The translations under genes were made by a program, and so were the position numbers. Positions 38,601 to 56,165 of a DNA stretch of 64,000 bases are shown one piece after another; positions within the stretch are counted from its first letter, which is position 1, and the number at the start of each line of letters is the position of its first letter. Source of the stretch: Carallia brachiata. Its lineage: Eukaryota; Streptophyta; Magnoliopsida; Malpighiales; Rhizophoraceae. The notes below the pieces were generated by a model that was not told where the DNA came from, searched no databases, and saw nothing but the letters and a program-made list of their open reading frames with translations. The stretch covers positions 4,942,466 through 5,006,465 of the forward strand of contig JADCRB010000013.1 of NCBI GenBank assembly GCA_021464245.1, written 5' to 3'.

Positions 38601-41600
38601 ATTGTATTTGGGATTGCTTTGGAACTCCTTAAAACATGCTGAGGAGGAATATTATCATTTCAAGAACATGATAGTAAATTATGGAATTGTCAGTCCTTCA
38701 GGGAAATCAAAATGTAAAGTAAATGTTGCATTTGATTGGAGAACCTTAAAGTCATTTTGAATTTAAAATGTTTGCATCTGAGGCAGTTGATCGTTGTCTT
38801 GTCATATTCTGCAATTTTTGTCCTTCCCTCCCCCCTCCTCCTCATGTGCACACTTGTGCTTGTGCTCATGAAGCAAACTTTCTGCTATGCTGGCTACAGC
38901 ATTAATGATTTCAATGCATTTCAATATCTCTAAACGTGCTGTGATTTGAAGTTGCATTGGATAAAACAAATATGACAGTGGATTGAAATGACTTGTTTGT
39001 CCATAAGTTGCATCCCATTTGTGATTCTTGGTTTTCTTGTGTGGAGATGATTGTGGTAGCCCATCTGTTCTTGGTTTTTTATGTTGGTTTAACATAAGTA
39101 GCATAACATGAACAATCAATATCTTTTATCATCTTTTTCTTCTCAGCATTTACCGACAAGGGAAAGTTTCTACTAGCAGCACGGAGATATAGGCATGGTT
39201 GTAACACGGAGTATATCATTTCACTTGACGCTGATGACTTATCCCAAGGAAGTAATGCTTATGTAGGGAAGCTGAGGTATTATGTTTATATTAACTCAAG
39301 TCCAGGTGGCATCTCAATAAATGGTGGTTTTTCATATTAGGCATAATTTCTAGTATCTTTTCAATGCACTTGTCAAAGACAATTAGCTCTTATATTTGGT
39401 CTTTCCTACTTGGGAGAAGTTGTTTAGGCTCAAGATTTTCTGTTATCCACGCACATATTTTGGAAAGAACCTATGCTGCATGAGGGTATGGCTAAAAGAT
39501 TTTAATAGGCATTTCTCTACCTGGTGTAGGTGTTAGAGAAACCAAACTTGATGTTGCTAAAAAGTGAGCTTCTTTATCATTGTATCAAGAGATAACTAAT
39601 CACTAAGATTCTGATCTGAATTTTATGTTTTATTCCCTGTGTTTCTGCCTCAAACCCCGCCCCCCAAAAATACAGATATATATGTATAACTAGTCAGTTA
39701 TATATATATATATATATAACTAGTCATTTTTTCATCTTGGTCTTTTATGGATTCATTTACAAATCAGCAAGCATTGTTTGCATCTGCCTGAAATGGATAG
39801 TTTGCACCCTGTTGATTTCTGACCTTTTTTTGAAGAATTAATTCAGGGCCACTTCTTGTGAGACATTTTCATACATTGTATGGGAAAGAAATGGGATCAA
39901 GTGCATTCTAGCTGGAAGTTCACTATCTTTCTGATGCATTATTGGTCTGAGATAGTAAGTTTAGGATGAGATCTAGGACGGATTGGAATCTGCCAAAATT
40001 ATGGCAGGTTTTGGCATGGAAAAAGGGGAAACATATAGGTTGTGGAATCTTCTAACACCAAGGGTTTTAGGTGAAATTATGTTTCAATGGTTTTTGAAAA
40101 GGATGATTAGTGTTTTAGTTGAAATTTAGTTGGACAAGTCGTTTTGAATTGGCTGTTGTGTGGTTATGAATTGGGATTTAGAGTTTAGGTTCTTAAGAAC
40201 AGCAGAATAATTGTAGCTTGAACATTTGTGTAGACAAATTATTCCTAGATAATATATGCAGATTTGACGTGGTATGTTAGTATGGTGATGTGCGGAGTTG
40301 ATAGGTTGCCTGCAAGGTTGTTGTGAATAGTAAACCAGGTGCTATAGGATTAGAGGGGAGGATAGAGAATAGACAGAAGAAGACAACACCACCAACTCAT
40401 TTACGTGAAATTGAATTATGTAGTTCGCATTGATCAATTGTTTTATTGCTCGACGGTCAAATGCCAATGTGCACAACATGCTCATTGACTCAAGACCAGC
40501 ACTCCTAAACCAATGTTAATGTCGGAGATTTGGTTGGTCTTACTTGACTTTGAAACCCTTATAATCCTTAGCAGCAAAGCTGTAAAACAAAAAATTAGCG
40601 TCCAACTAGCCATAAATGAACCCAAATAACTACAAAGAGCCTTTACCTTTTTCTGGAATACTGTGGGCTTGCAAGTTTGTTGCTGCTTTTCTAATCGTTC
40701 AAAATATGTGCCAATGGCTGCAAATTCCAACATTTATGTTGGTGTCCCAGTGAGACCTGCTTCTACCTTGAGGCAACCACAATCAACCTTAATTGATGTG
40801 GAGATTATGAGTTTTGTTAGAATTCAATATTTGTTTTGTTAATATGTTGCACATGAAATTTCGTAATATAATTTAAATAGGCTCAAAATTAGGATCATTA
40901 TCTGTTTGAGATTCCTGGAGCAAAGCCATTTGTTGTAGCAATGTTGCCGCTCGTAATTTGATTGTAGAAATAAAATGTGCAACTGATTTGAGAAACTGTT
41001 ATTATAAATGGCAATTTGAAATAGCTATATGAAACTGAAGTAGAACATGTAATGTAACTATTTTATTCTCTTTGCTGTACATTTAACATGTGATACATTA
41101 TTTTTGTTCCTTCTTGGGGCTGTTAATCATATTATGACAGAGTAACGGTAGATTGAATTCTACTGTTTTTTCAAATTTTCCAGTTCAGACTTCCTTGGGA
41201 CCAATTTTAGAATCTATGACAGCCAGCCACCTCACAATGGTGCAAAACCTTCTAGCAGCAAAGCTAGCCGTCGATTTGCTAGCAAGCAAATAAGCCCCCA
41301 AGTTCCAGCAGGCAATTTTGAGGTTGGACAGGTCTCTTACAAATTTAACCTCTTAAAGTCAAGAGGTCCGAGGAGAATGGTTTGCTCACTGAAGTGCCCA
41401 GTGTCACAAGAAACTGTCACCGACAAGCACCCCGATGACTCAAAGACAAAGGAACTAGAGTTTGCCTCTGGCTACACAATTTTGCGAAATAAAGCTCCGA
41501 GGTGGCACGAGCATTTGCAATGCTGGTGCTTGAATTTCCATGGCCGGGTCACAGTAGCATCAGTGAAGAATTTTCAACTGGTTGCAACGGCAGACCCGAG

Positions 41601-41756
41601 CCAACCAGGAGGGAAAGGGATGAAGAGACTGTTCTCCTGCAATTCGGGAAGGTAGGGGATGATATTTTCACAATGGATTACCGGCAGCCATTGTCAGCCT
41701 TTCAGGCATTTGCGTTATGTCTTACCAGCTTCGGTACAAAGCTGGCCTGTGAGTAA
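35651..41756 (+). CDS. TULP7: Tubby-like F-box protein, TULP7-like; frame broken near the end
   Basis: Four exons: 35651-35995, 37079-37166, 39147-39276 and 41184-41756, all GT..AG and in phase. Conceptual length is 378 residues. An N-terminal Ser/Arg-rich segment is followed by an F-box ([32 protein letters not shown]), which would bind the SKP1 adaptor of an SCF ubiquitin ligase. The tubby domain runs from about residue 116 ([20 protein letters not shown]) to the C-terminus ([15 protein letters not shown], ending KLACE) and binds phosphoinositides at the plasma membrane. Wording is closest to Arabidopsis TLP7. In exon 4 the run at 41611-41621 lacks one G compared with the family's [11 protein letters not shown]. 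As written, the frame ends at 41655 in [11 protein letters not shown] and loses about 45 essential tubby residues, although these are intact in another frame. A base-call error is likelier than decay. Confidence 0.88.
35996..41183 (+). other. Introns of the tubby-like gene
   Basis: Three introns of about 1.1, 2.0 and 1.9 kb separate the exons. They are T-rich with no recognised internal gene. A (TA)n microsatellite lies at 39691-39718. Minus-strand frames at 37.1 and 40.5 kb have no recognisable family. Confidence 0.6.
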
Positions 41757-44025
41757 TTGATATTTGTTATCATAATTACTTGTTGTGACTGAATTTTAGT
41801 GGATGTTTTAGTGTATGTAATTCCACTTGATATCACTTTGACACGGTTGTTTTGGCTGAAAGTAAGCCAAAGCTGTAAAATGTTGTATTTTATTAATCAC
41901 GAGAGCAAATTATTGGTTTCCCAACTTTTCTGCTTGCAATATAGCTGTTTAGTTTGTTTCCAAGAGTTCTTTGGGCAACACCCCCCCTCCCGGGGGTCTT
42001 CTTGTTTTGCCTTTTCTGTTCTCGTATGTTTTGGGTACATTAGGAGGTTCATTAAGTTGTGAGCTAAACAATGGGATAAGTTCTTCTTTCTCATAAATCT
42101 CGCCTCTCCTTTTTCAGGATTTGAATTCAAGACTTCTAGAATAGAAGTCTTGAACTCTAACTATTAGGACGTCTTCTGATAAACAAATGAGTGAACATTA
42201 ATTAATTAATTATATAATCTTGAGATTTTACTTGTTTGTAATGTAGAAAGTATTATATAGAGTGTTATTCGAGACTATCGTGCACCGCACTTGTCTATCC
42301 TGCGTCGAGAGCCCGGATTGGCTTTGTGCATTTGGAGTCACGCTTCGTCAGTCCTATCGTGGGCGTTTTTGATTGTTTCCTTTGATTTTCAGTGGCCTCT
42401 TGTGGTTGGGGTGGGGTTTTGTGCTCTAGGTCCGTGATTCACTGTTCGTCTCCGATTGGTGGGCTTCAATTTTGGTGTCTTTTCTCCCTTACCTTGCGTA
42501 GTGGTTGCTGCATTTGGCGTTAGGTGGGGGGAGGTTCTCTTTTTGCTTGCTGCTCGGGTCCTGTATAGCATGAGTGGGTGGTTTCCTCTTGATGCGGTGG
42601 TGGATCGATCGTTTCATCGGCCGCTGCAGTGCAATTCCCAGTTCAAGATGCTTTGAAGGCTTGGTTATGCTACCTACTTCCTGTGTTTTCTTGCGCTTTT
42701 GGTGCTAAGGTCTGGTGGCAGGTGGTGGTTTGTTGGAAGCTTAATGGCGTGTAGCACGTTGGTGGTGTTGCTGCTCACACCGGTGATTGTTGGTGTCGAT
42801 CTTCTTCCTGTTGGGGGAGACTGTGGAGTGAGGCGTTTCTCTGTTGGCCTGTGGGTTGAGTTAGATTTAGGTTTTAGGTTTAGGTATTGTCAAGCTTACT
42901 TATATCCTGTTTCTAATTTGTTCACTTTTAAGCCTCTAGGCTGGGCTTGGATTATAAGGGATTTGTATGTTGTGGTTTTTTGTAGTTCTGAGTCTGTAAT
43001 TCTTTGTTTTTTTTGCAATAAATCTTATATTTTGTTCTTCAAAAGGAAAGTAACGTAGAAAGTGGAATATGAGCTCTTCTATGCCACGAATAGTTGCCAT
43101 GAATAGTTTGTTACGAGTAATGTTACTTATCATGATACAATTGTTGACCTTTTGTTTTCGTAATTTGTTTTATTATCTTACGTAGACGAGAAAATGGAAA
43201 CCATCATATGTTATGAGACAGTATACAAACGAGCAGAGCACGAGTGGGAGTGGGAGATGTTGGCATCTGAAAAAAAAAAATATTATAAATATATTTATTA
43301 TTATATTTATGGATTAAAATTGACTTTCAATTTTTTATAAGTCTTATTTAATTTTTCTTAAAAAAGAAATTTATAATCTAAACATTAATAAATATAAGTG
43401 AATCTCTCTCATAATTAACTTCAATAGTAACGAATTTAAAATTCAGAATACATAAGATACAACATTCCTAACATTAAAGGTATTGTTACCAGAATTCAAA
43501 GTGAAGCTAATAAAAGGGAAAACTTATCAAATTACCAATAAGTTACCACCGATCGGGTGGTAACTAATTAAATCCAAATTTTAACCAACTGAATTCAATA
43601 TCATTCAAATTTAACTCATGAATTAATCCTCACGAGGTGCTCCTCTCTGATAAATGAGATTATATAAATATACAGTTATAAATTTATATGTTATTGACAT
43701 TGTAATCGGAGAGGAAGGCTCATTAAGACTAATAAAATTCTGATAATAAATTTATTCTTTAAAATTGATTGAATAGAACACAACAAATTAAAATTACTCT
43801 CATTTCTTGATAAAAAAAATTAAACGGCTTTTTAAATATGGGCTCTCGAGACACTCATTTATTGTTCCAGTCCTAAATTAACTAATAATTTTATACTTCC
43901 ATTTGTGTGAGTGTGGCCAGACGCAGTCGCATTCCCAAGCACACGGAGCCAGAGAGAGAGAGACAGAGGAAGCAAAGAAGAAGAAGGCGAAGGAGAAGCA
44001 GTTATTATTATTATTCTAAGTAATA
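41757..44025. other. Gap between tubby-like and BASS genes
   Basis: It contains the 3' untranslated region of the tubby-like gene to about 42060, an imperfect palindrome AAGACTTCTAGAATAGAAGTCTT near 42130, the retroposon-like insertion at 42238-43063, and about 900 bases of AT-rich DNA that includes the BASS promoter. No further gene was recognised. Confidence 0.5.
42238..43063 (+). mobile_element. LINE-like retroposed insertion with 14-bp target-site duplication
   Basis: A block of about 800 bp that is clearly less AT-rich than its surroundings is flanked by GTAATGTAGAAAGT (42238-42251) and GTAACGTAGAAAGT (43050-43063), a 14-bp direct repeat with one mismatch. The right end is T-rich with AATAAA (near 43017) and finishes in TTCTTCAAAAGG, which resembles a 3' end. 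Open frames inside match no reverse transcriptase, so it would be a 5'-truncated LINE tail or another retroposed transcript. The element class is inferred only from its borders. Confidence 0.55.
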
Positions 44026-47000
44026 ATGCAAATGCAATCATCACTTTTACAGTGCCCTCAGCCTCTCGGAGCTCTGGCTCATGGAAGAACCAATAACAGT
44101 GCCGTTCCGTTGATTCTGTCCACCACGATTTTGGCTCGTAAATCTCAGTTTCAAATTCAAGCAAACCATCATATTCATGCATCATCAGAAAAACCCACTT
44201 GGATCCCACCCACTCGCTTCCATTTAGTCCGCCCAAAGACGACGGGCCAGCGGCAGCGGCTTCTTCTTCTTCCTGTTCTTCGTGGTGGCAATTCATCGAA
44301 CAGTTTGAGTGCCGAGGATGAGATTGAGAGGAGGGGTTGGTTTGAGGCGGCTGGCGAGGCTGTTTCTACGGCTTTCCCCATATGGGTGTCTCTGGGTTGC
44401 TTACTGGGATTGATCAAGCCGACCGCTTTCAGCTGGGTCACTCCTAAATTGACCGTGCTTGGCCTTACCCTTACCATGTTTGGTATGGGCATCACGCTTA
44501 CCCTTGACGATCTTAGCGCCGCGTTCGCCATGCCCAAGGAATTGTTCTCCGGCTTCTTGCTCCAGTACTCGGTGTGTTTTATCTGTCTGAATCCCTCTTA
44601 GTCTGTTTTTTAATGAGTTATAATTGGTTAAGGCTTAGTGGAGTGTATGAAATTTGCTTTTTTTTACACATTGTTGCTTGGAAAAATGATTTGTGCATTC
44701 TGGTTATATTAGTGAATGTAAATGTGACACACTCTTTTTATTTCATATTCTGCATTAGGTAGATCGTCCTTTCGTAAAGGAAGGGTTTTTGAGCCTAACA
44801 AAAACATTGAAACAAGATAATGGTGCAGTGGTAGGAATGAGATTATAATGCGTTTTGTGCTTCCCTTGTTTGAATTTCGATTCTCGAGTTGGGGAATTAA
44901 AAATGGTTGGATGTTCAGGAATAAATTCATTTAGTTAGTTCTTTAATTAAGTCTTCCACCGGTCGGATTATTCATGCTCAGTTTCTCTGTTATTGTGCAA
45001 TAACATTAACTACATCATTTGCTTCTACTGAAGGAGTTGTCTTTATTTTGAAGTATAGACAGCCAGATCTGTGTGCATGTGTGTTGGGATGCATGGGGGT
45101 TGTCACTTGTGGGTGTGTACACTTGATTATTGAAGCATGTTGCTGATTTTAAAATTCAAAGTTTCAAGATGTTTAGGAGTTAGGACTTCTTTGTGTAGTG
45201 TCTTTGGCGCTTCTTTATGGCAAGCAAGGTATGCGTTGTTTCTTGTGGTTTCCTTGATGTACTTGACACTTCATCTCCCATCCCTCCCAAAACTATCCAA
45301 AGGATTGGAGGTAACGAAGAAGAAGGATGTAGAGTTTTTGGCTCTTTTTGAGTGTTAGTGTGTTGAAGTTGATTCGTTGTTTTGAAGTGAAGGCAGAAAC
45401 CTGTAAAAGAAATGCTATATCATCTTAACATAGCATTGATGCAATGTGTTATGACTTGTGAGGATGTGGTTAACTTCATCTTGTATTCTGTTAAATGTGA
45501 AAAGAAGAGAGTAAATGTGTTACTAATTGCAGGTAATGCCAATATCAGGGTTTCTAGTGAGCAAGCTTATGAATCTGCCATCATACTATGCTGCTGGTCT
45601 GATTTTGGTTGGTTGCTGCCCAGGCGGTATGTGTATCTGCTGGTCTTGACAAATAATTATGTTCTCCTTTGGGTAAAAGATGATGGTTTCAATTGCATGG
45701 CTTGCAGGAACGGCCAGTAACATTGTTACTTATATTGCTCGGTGGGTGATTTGCACTGTTATTAATGTAATCATATTTGGCAATAAGCTTTTTTGCTTAT
45801 CTATGCAGCAGCCATGAGACGTGATGTTCTTCTTGTCCTGCAGTGGAAATGTGGCACTTTCGGTTTTGATGACGGCAGCAAGCACTTTGGCAGCTGTGGT
45901 TGGTGATTTAACATTGCTGTTTATTATCTTGTGTTCTCTTCCTCTAATTAAATCCCCAGCCCCTGCACATAAAATGAATCTCCATGCGTAAAATTGCTCA
46001 GACAACGTTGGTAATACTCTTTGCCACCATTCCATGGTTTTGAACTAATTGATTTTCGTTCAGCCGTTAAAAGTTATAAGAAAACATTGTTGTTTTCATT
46101 CTAAAAGAATTAAGGGGTGGAGATAGCAAGTTATATATTCCGCACAGTCATACTTGCTTTTGGCCATGGTACATCGAAGAAGGGGGCGGGGGTTGCTAAC
46201 GGTCAAATAAATGCGTGAGCAAAGGTTGGCTGCCTTATGCGATGGAATAAACTCATAAAGTATATAATCTATATTTTCCAATGTACCAAGAAAATTATGT
46301 ACTCTACACTGTCAGGTCATGACCCCATTTCTCACCGCCAAACTTGCTGGGCAATATGTTGCAGTAGATGCAACTGGACTTCTAACATCAACCATGCAGG
46401 TAAGTCTTGCTGCTTCGACAGAATTATATATCAGGGTTATGCTGTTATTTACTCTGCTCTGAACACAGGTGGTGCTTCTTCCTGTACTCGCTGGTGCATT
46501 TCTGAATCAGTATTTCCCCAGTCTGGTTAAAATTGTTTCTCCCTTGATGCCGCCCATTGCTGTGGGAACTGTTGCTGTTCTATGTGGAAATGCGATTGCA
46601 CAGAGTGCTGATGCAATCCTTATGTCTGGTCGACAAGTGCTACTGGCTGTATCACTTCTTCATGTGTCTGGCTTTTTCTTTGGATACGTATTCTCGAGGA
46701 TGATTGGACTTGACAAGGCGTCGTGTCGAACCATCTCCATCGAGGTTGGCATGCAGGTATGAGTTATCTTGCCACTACAAACTTTTCACCGCATTCCTCA
46801 ATGTACTTCAGAAAGCAATATTTTGAACTTTGATGGCATTAACGTAGCCGTAGCATGCTATAAATGGCTTTCTAGGTGAATTGTGTGATGCTTCCCACAG
46901 ACGAACTTATCCATACTGTTCATTGTGCTGTCTATGTGCCTCAGTACATTTGTTTGTTCACTTCTTTTTGTTTTTTCGGTTTGTTCATGTTTCAGAACTC

Positions 47001-47148
47001 GGTGCTTGGAGTTGTTCTAGCAACTCAACACTTTGGGAACCCACTGACGGCAGCACCATGTGCAGTTTCCAGTGTGTGCCATTCCATCTTTGGTAGTCTA
47101 CTTGCAGGAATTTGGAGACGAAGTATGCCTGCCCAGAAGCAGAATTGA
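44026..47148 (+). CDS. BASS1: Plastid BASS-family sodium/metabolite cotransporter (BASS1-like)
   Basis: Seven exons join in phase: 44026-44571, 45533-45626, 45708-45741, 45844-45898, 46316-46399, 46469-46756 and 46996-47148 (TGA), giving 417 residues. The first 95 or so residues are Ser/Arg-rich and fit a chloroplast transit peptide. About nine hydrophobic segments follow. Family motifs are [57 protein letters not shown] and SIEVGMQNSVLGVVLATQHF. The GTASN and EVGMQN segments are the discontinuous crossing region that binds sodium in bile acid:sodium symporter homologues. The plastid members move small organic acids into or out of plastids; BASS2 carries pyruvate. Wording is closest to BASS1, whose substrate is uncertain. 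Exon 3 is only 34 nt. No frame break is seen. Confidence 0.88.
44795..44935 (+). repeat. Possible tRNA-derived SINE in BASS intron 1
   Basis: A GTGCAGTGGTAGG box resembles a tRNA A-box. About 45 bases later, TTTGAATTTCGATTCT resembles a B-box. No target-site duplication was seen, so this is tentative. Confidence 0.3.
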
Positions 47149-49356
47149 TGCACCATTCAGAACCTGTAATGATCTCAAGTTCTGAGTGCTACTATGCAGG
47201 TTTCTTTGATGTAAAAATTATAAATTCCTTCAATTATTACTGTATTAGAGGTTTAATGGTGTGTTTGGAGTGCTGTGGGAAGGTCGGGAAAGATAAAGAT
47301 TGTAGTAAAGAAAATAAGTTGTTTGGAGAAGTGAATAAAGTTGAGGGAAAAAGAGTGTAGAGAAAGAAAAAATGAATAGTAATTTGTGAGAGAAAAAGTT
47401 GTGAAAAAAATAAGTTGTTTGGATAAACGTAAAGAGTTGAGAGAAAGAAAATATAAAAAAAGAAAAGTGAGAAGTAATCATTATAATTTTCTTTCCTTCT
47501 CTCTTCTAAAGAAAGCACACCAAACAAGCACTAAACTTTTGTTTTGAATAAAAAAAAAAAGTGATCACGGCCAAAATTTCAAAATTATATAAAATTTACG
47601 GATGATATAAATAAATTATAAGATGAAAAAAAATTTAGTTTAAAATTCTAAACTATACAATTCTGTAGTCTTTAAATTTATTATCACCTTTTGTGGTTGA
47701 TTTCATGTTATAAAACTATTCAATTAGATTAAAGATACGTTTAGCTGCATAGTTATTGAATACAATAAAATTTGTTATTTTATAAGTCTAGTGTAAAAAT
47801 TAAACCCGACCAACATAAATTTACGGACATGAACGCAGTAGAGTGTCACTTTTGTTAGTTTGATTTCCTGACGAAAAAAGCAAAACAAAAAGCTCGAGGA
47901 ATGGCGGAATAATCTGTCAACACGTTTTGCTGCCACGCCTAGACGCGGCGGAAAAATTCAAGCTGCCTAGATTGTCCAAAAACATTTTCCTTCCATCAAT
48001 TGTTGTAGGTTCTAATCAACCATCACTCTCTCTTTCTCTCTCTCTCTCTTTTTTTTTTTTTTTTTTGTATAAATGCTCTTTCATGTTACCATTTAATTTC
48101 TAAAAGTTTATTATGTATGCCGATCAATATATAATTGCCTAAATTAAATTATAAGGTTTTGGTCCTTCTAGAATAATTTTCTAGTTTCATAATTTTAATA
48201 AAAATAATTTAAATTTATTTTTTTATCAAAAACTTTCATCTCGAGTATGTCAATTATTAGATTTGTGAGTTGGATCAGAAATCACCTGTTTTATACCAAT
48301 TCAACCCTACTCATATGACGGATTATATTATCTGAATACTGTTAAAACTGCACATAACTCCCTCGAACCTACTACAGCGATTGCTGAGTTTGGAATTAAC
48401 AACTGGTAGAAGATTTCGAGAGTCATTATTCTATAGGTGCAGTTGTTGAGGCTTGAAACTGTACTGTGAGTAGGAGAAGTACAGCGGCTAATCAATCAAA
48501 CTATTATTTTGAGTAATAAATATTTTAAATTTATGAAAACAACATTCTTTAAACAAATTTGAAAATATTTGTTTATAATTGAAATCCATGATCCATACTT
48601 TGGCTCACAATTATTTATTGCTAAAACCATTAAATCTTACCGTTTAACTATAAATTATTCGAAAATTATATACCCTAATGCCCATTTCTGAAATTATGCT
48701 ACAATTTACATAAGATCATAACATTGTCTAAAGTAAAAAACTTGCTTTTGAAAGTAAAACAAGCAAAATTACTAGTGACAGAAAACGGTCGGTGGAATAT
48801 CCGTACGCAATGCAAATGTACTCTCTTTTTAGTCTTTTAAAATGATTATCTCTTCTATCTCTTATTCGGCTCTTCTCTCTCATACGTATCCCATCAGGAG
48901 TAGGAATTCATAGATCCGGCCGATCCAACAACCTCTCTCCATCTCCTCCCACAGATCCTCCTTGAAAACCCACAAAGCTTTTGGCCTCTTTGTGGTGGGT
49001 ATTACAAGAAAGTGAACAACTTTGAAAGTGGGTCTGTGGGATTCTCGATGGTTGATGACTTAGGAATCAAAGTTTTGTAGGAGAGAGAGAGGGATTGAGA
49101 GAGGGAAAGGATTTTATAAGAGGGGTGTGTTGAATGTGGCCGATTGTCTTGTTCTTGTGAAAAAGCCAAAGACTTTGTTATTTGTTCTTTCTGTACTGTC
49201 TTTGAAAAGGCCAAAATTGTTTCTTTTTCCTTTTTTTTTTGTTGTTGATTTAGACAAGGAAAAGCATTAAATACAAGAACAAGAACAAGTATATCTATCA
49301 CCAGTTCTGTGGGTTTGACCCCTTGGCCTTGGTGGGTTTTTCTGAATTAATTTAAG
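47149..49356. other. Gap between BASS and MPK20-like genes
   Basis: It holds the 3' untranslated region of the BASS gene, a hAT-like MITE (47251-47536), AT-rich DNA, a (CT)n/T run near 48025-48066, and from about 48830 a CT-rich region that probably contains the MPK20 promoter and long 5' leader. No other gene was recognised. Confidence 0.5.
47251..47536. mobile_element. hAT-like MITE, copy 2
   Basis: The left end GTTTAATGGTGTGTTTGGAG and the reverse complement of the right end, GTTTAGTGCTTGTTTGGTG, are terminal inverted repeats with the TGTTTGG core. The interior consists of GAGAGAAAGAA-like purine tracts with no coding capacity. A related element lies at 4715-4963. Confidence 0.6.
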
Positions 49357-54803
<5,447 letters not shown>

Positions 54804-56165
54804 GTAGACTTCTGTTCATGTATTTTAATCAAATAGTGAAATGTGCAGTGAATTCGCATATAATTGCAAGGAACGTAGGGTGTCGGTGTCTGGGAACAGC
54901 GCTCTTGCTTGTTTTTACGTTCTTCCTGTATCTGTTACTCTCTCTGTAAGTAGTCATCGTACAGCATTGCATTCAACCGTGGACAAATATTCTCGCTGCA
55001 CTAAATTTGCCCTTTTGTTGATCCTTTTTAAGACCGTTGTTTTGAAAGAAAATGTGGGCGCGCAGCCGCGCACAGAGCAGCGGGCACTCTGTAATTTATA
55101 CTGTAATAATCGTGTAATAATCGAAAAATTGTATTGAATATAAAAAAAATAAATAAATTATTAAATATTGTTAAATTAATTGTGTATTTTGTTCAGCGGT
55201 GGAGTCAAACTCTTTTTTAAAATTGCAAAAAAAAAAGACCAATTCAGGATCCATCCATGCAAAAGCTTAAAAAAGACCAATTTGTGCGGGCACTCGGTAA
55301 TTTATACCGTAATAATTGTGAAAATAGTATTGAATATAAAAAAATAAAAAAATTATTAAATATCGTTAAATTAATTGTATATTTCATCAAGACGTAGTTA
55401 AGCTCTCTTTTAAAATTGCAAAAATATAGGATCCATCCATGCAAAAGCTTAAAAAAGTGCAACAATTTATGCAACCTAATACAAATATTGAAGAGAATAT
55501 AAAGACATTTTAAGACTTTAAATGGTGATTTGGTGGTAAATCAAGGTATTTTTATATTGTGAATCTTGAGTTTGACTCTTCACGCATGCGCTTTCCCTGA
55601 CTGACTTATGCTTGAGACTTTTTTAGATATAAGTTATTATAAACAGCGTTGGCCTCAAAATCGCCTGTTAAGACTCTAGTGGGAGAGTGCTATTCGGTTA
55701 CATTGGTGTTCGAAAGATAAGTCGGTTTTTTTGATGTTGTTGAATGAGATTCAAAATAAATAGAAATTACTTTGATCCTGATTCAAAAATCTAATAATTG
55801 ACATGTTCAATAAAAATTTTTTTTATCAAAAAAAAAAAATGTAAAGACATTCCTACATGTCCACCTTATGCTTACTTTTTATGACTAGAGATTTCAAAGC
55901 GTGGAGTCGAACAAGTTCATGTCCGATTATTTCGTGTTCGAATCATATATGGGTCAGATAATTTTTAACACATACATGCTAACTTATCATAGAATAGATG
56001 GAAAACTAAAGAGAACTGCTACTTTACAACCTTCAAATGATCCGTCCAAGAAACTCCTCTACAAAATTAAAAATAGAAGTGACCTTCCAAGAACTTGAAA
56101 AACAAACTACGTAAATAAATAAATTCTTATCTCTAAAATCCTCTGCAGTCTGCCTGTTTCCTATT
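54804..56165. other. Gap between MPK20-like and AFP genes
   Basis: It holds the 3' untranslated region of the MPK20-like gene, a tandem duplication (55080-55460) and AT-rich DNA. The two genes converge here. No gene was recognised. Confidence 0.5.
55080..55460 (+). repeat. Tandem duplication with a 206-bp period
   Basis: Two direct copies begin at about 55080 and 55286. Shared landmarks are GCGGGCACTC.GTAATTTATA, GTATTGAATATAAAAAAA, TTATTAAATAT.GTTAAATTA, TTTTAAAATTGCAAAAA and GGATCCATCCATGCAAAAGC. The copies differ by scattered substitutions and small gaps. Confidence 0.8.

Noticed and set aside
42699..43058. Open frame of 119 codons with hydrophobic stretches
   Set aside because: It lies inside the retroposed block, has no recognisable domain and ends at the element border.
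44175..44537. Minus-strand open frame of 120 codons
   Set aside because: Antisense to BASS exon 1.
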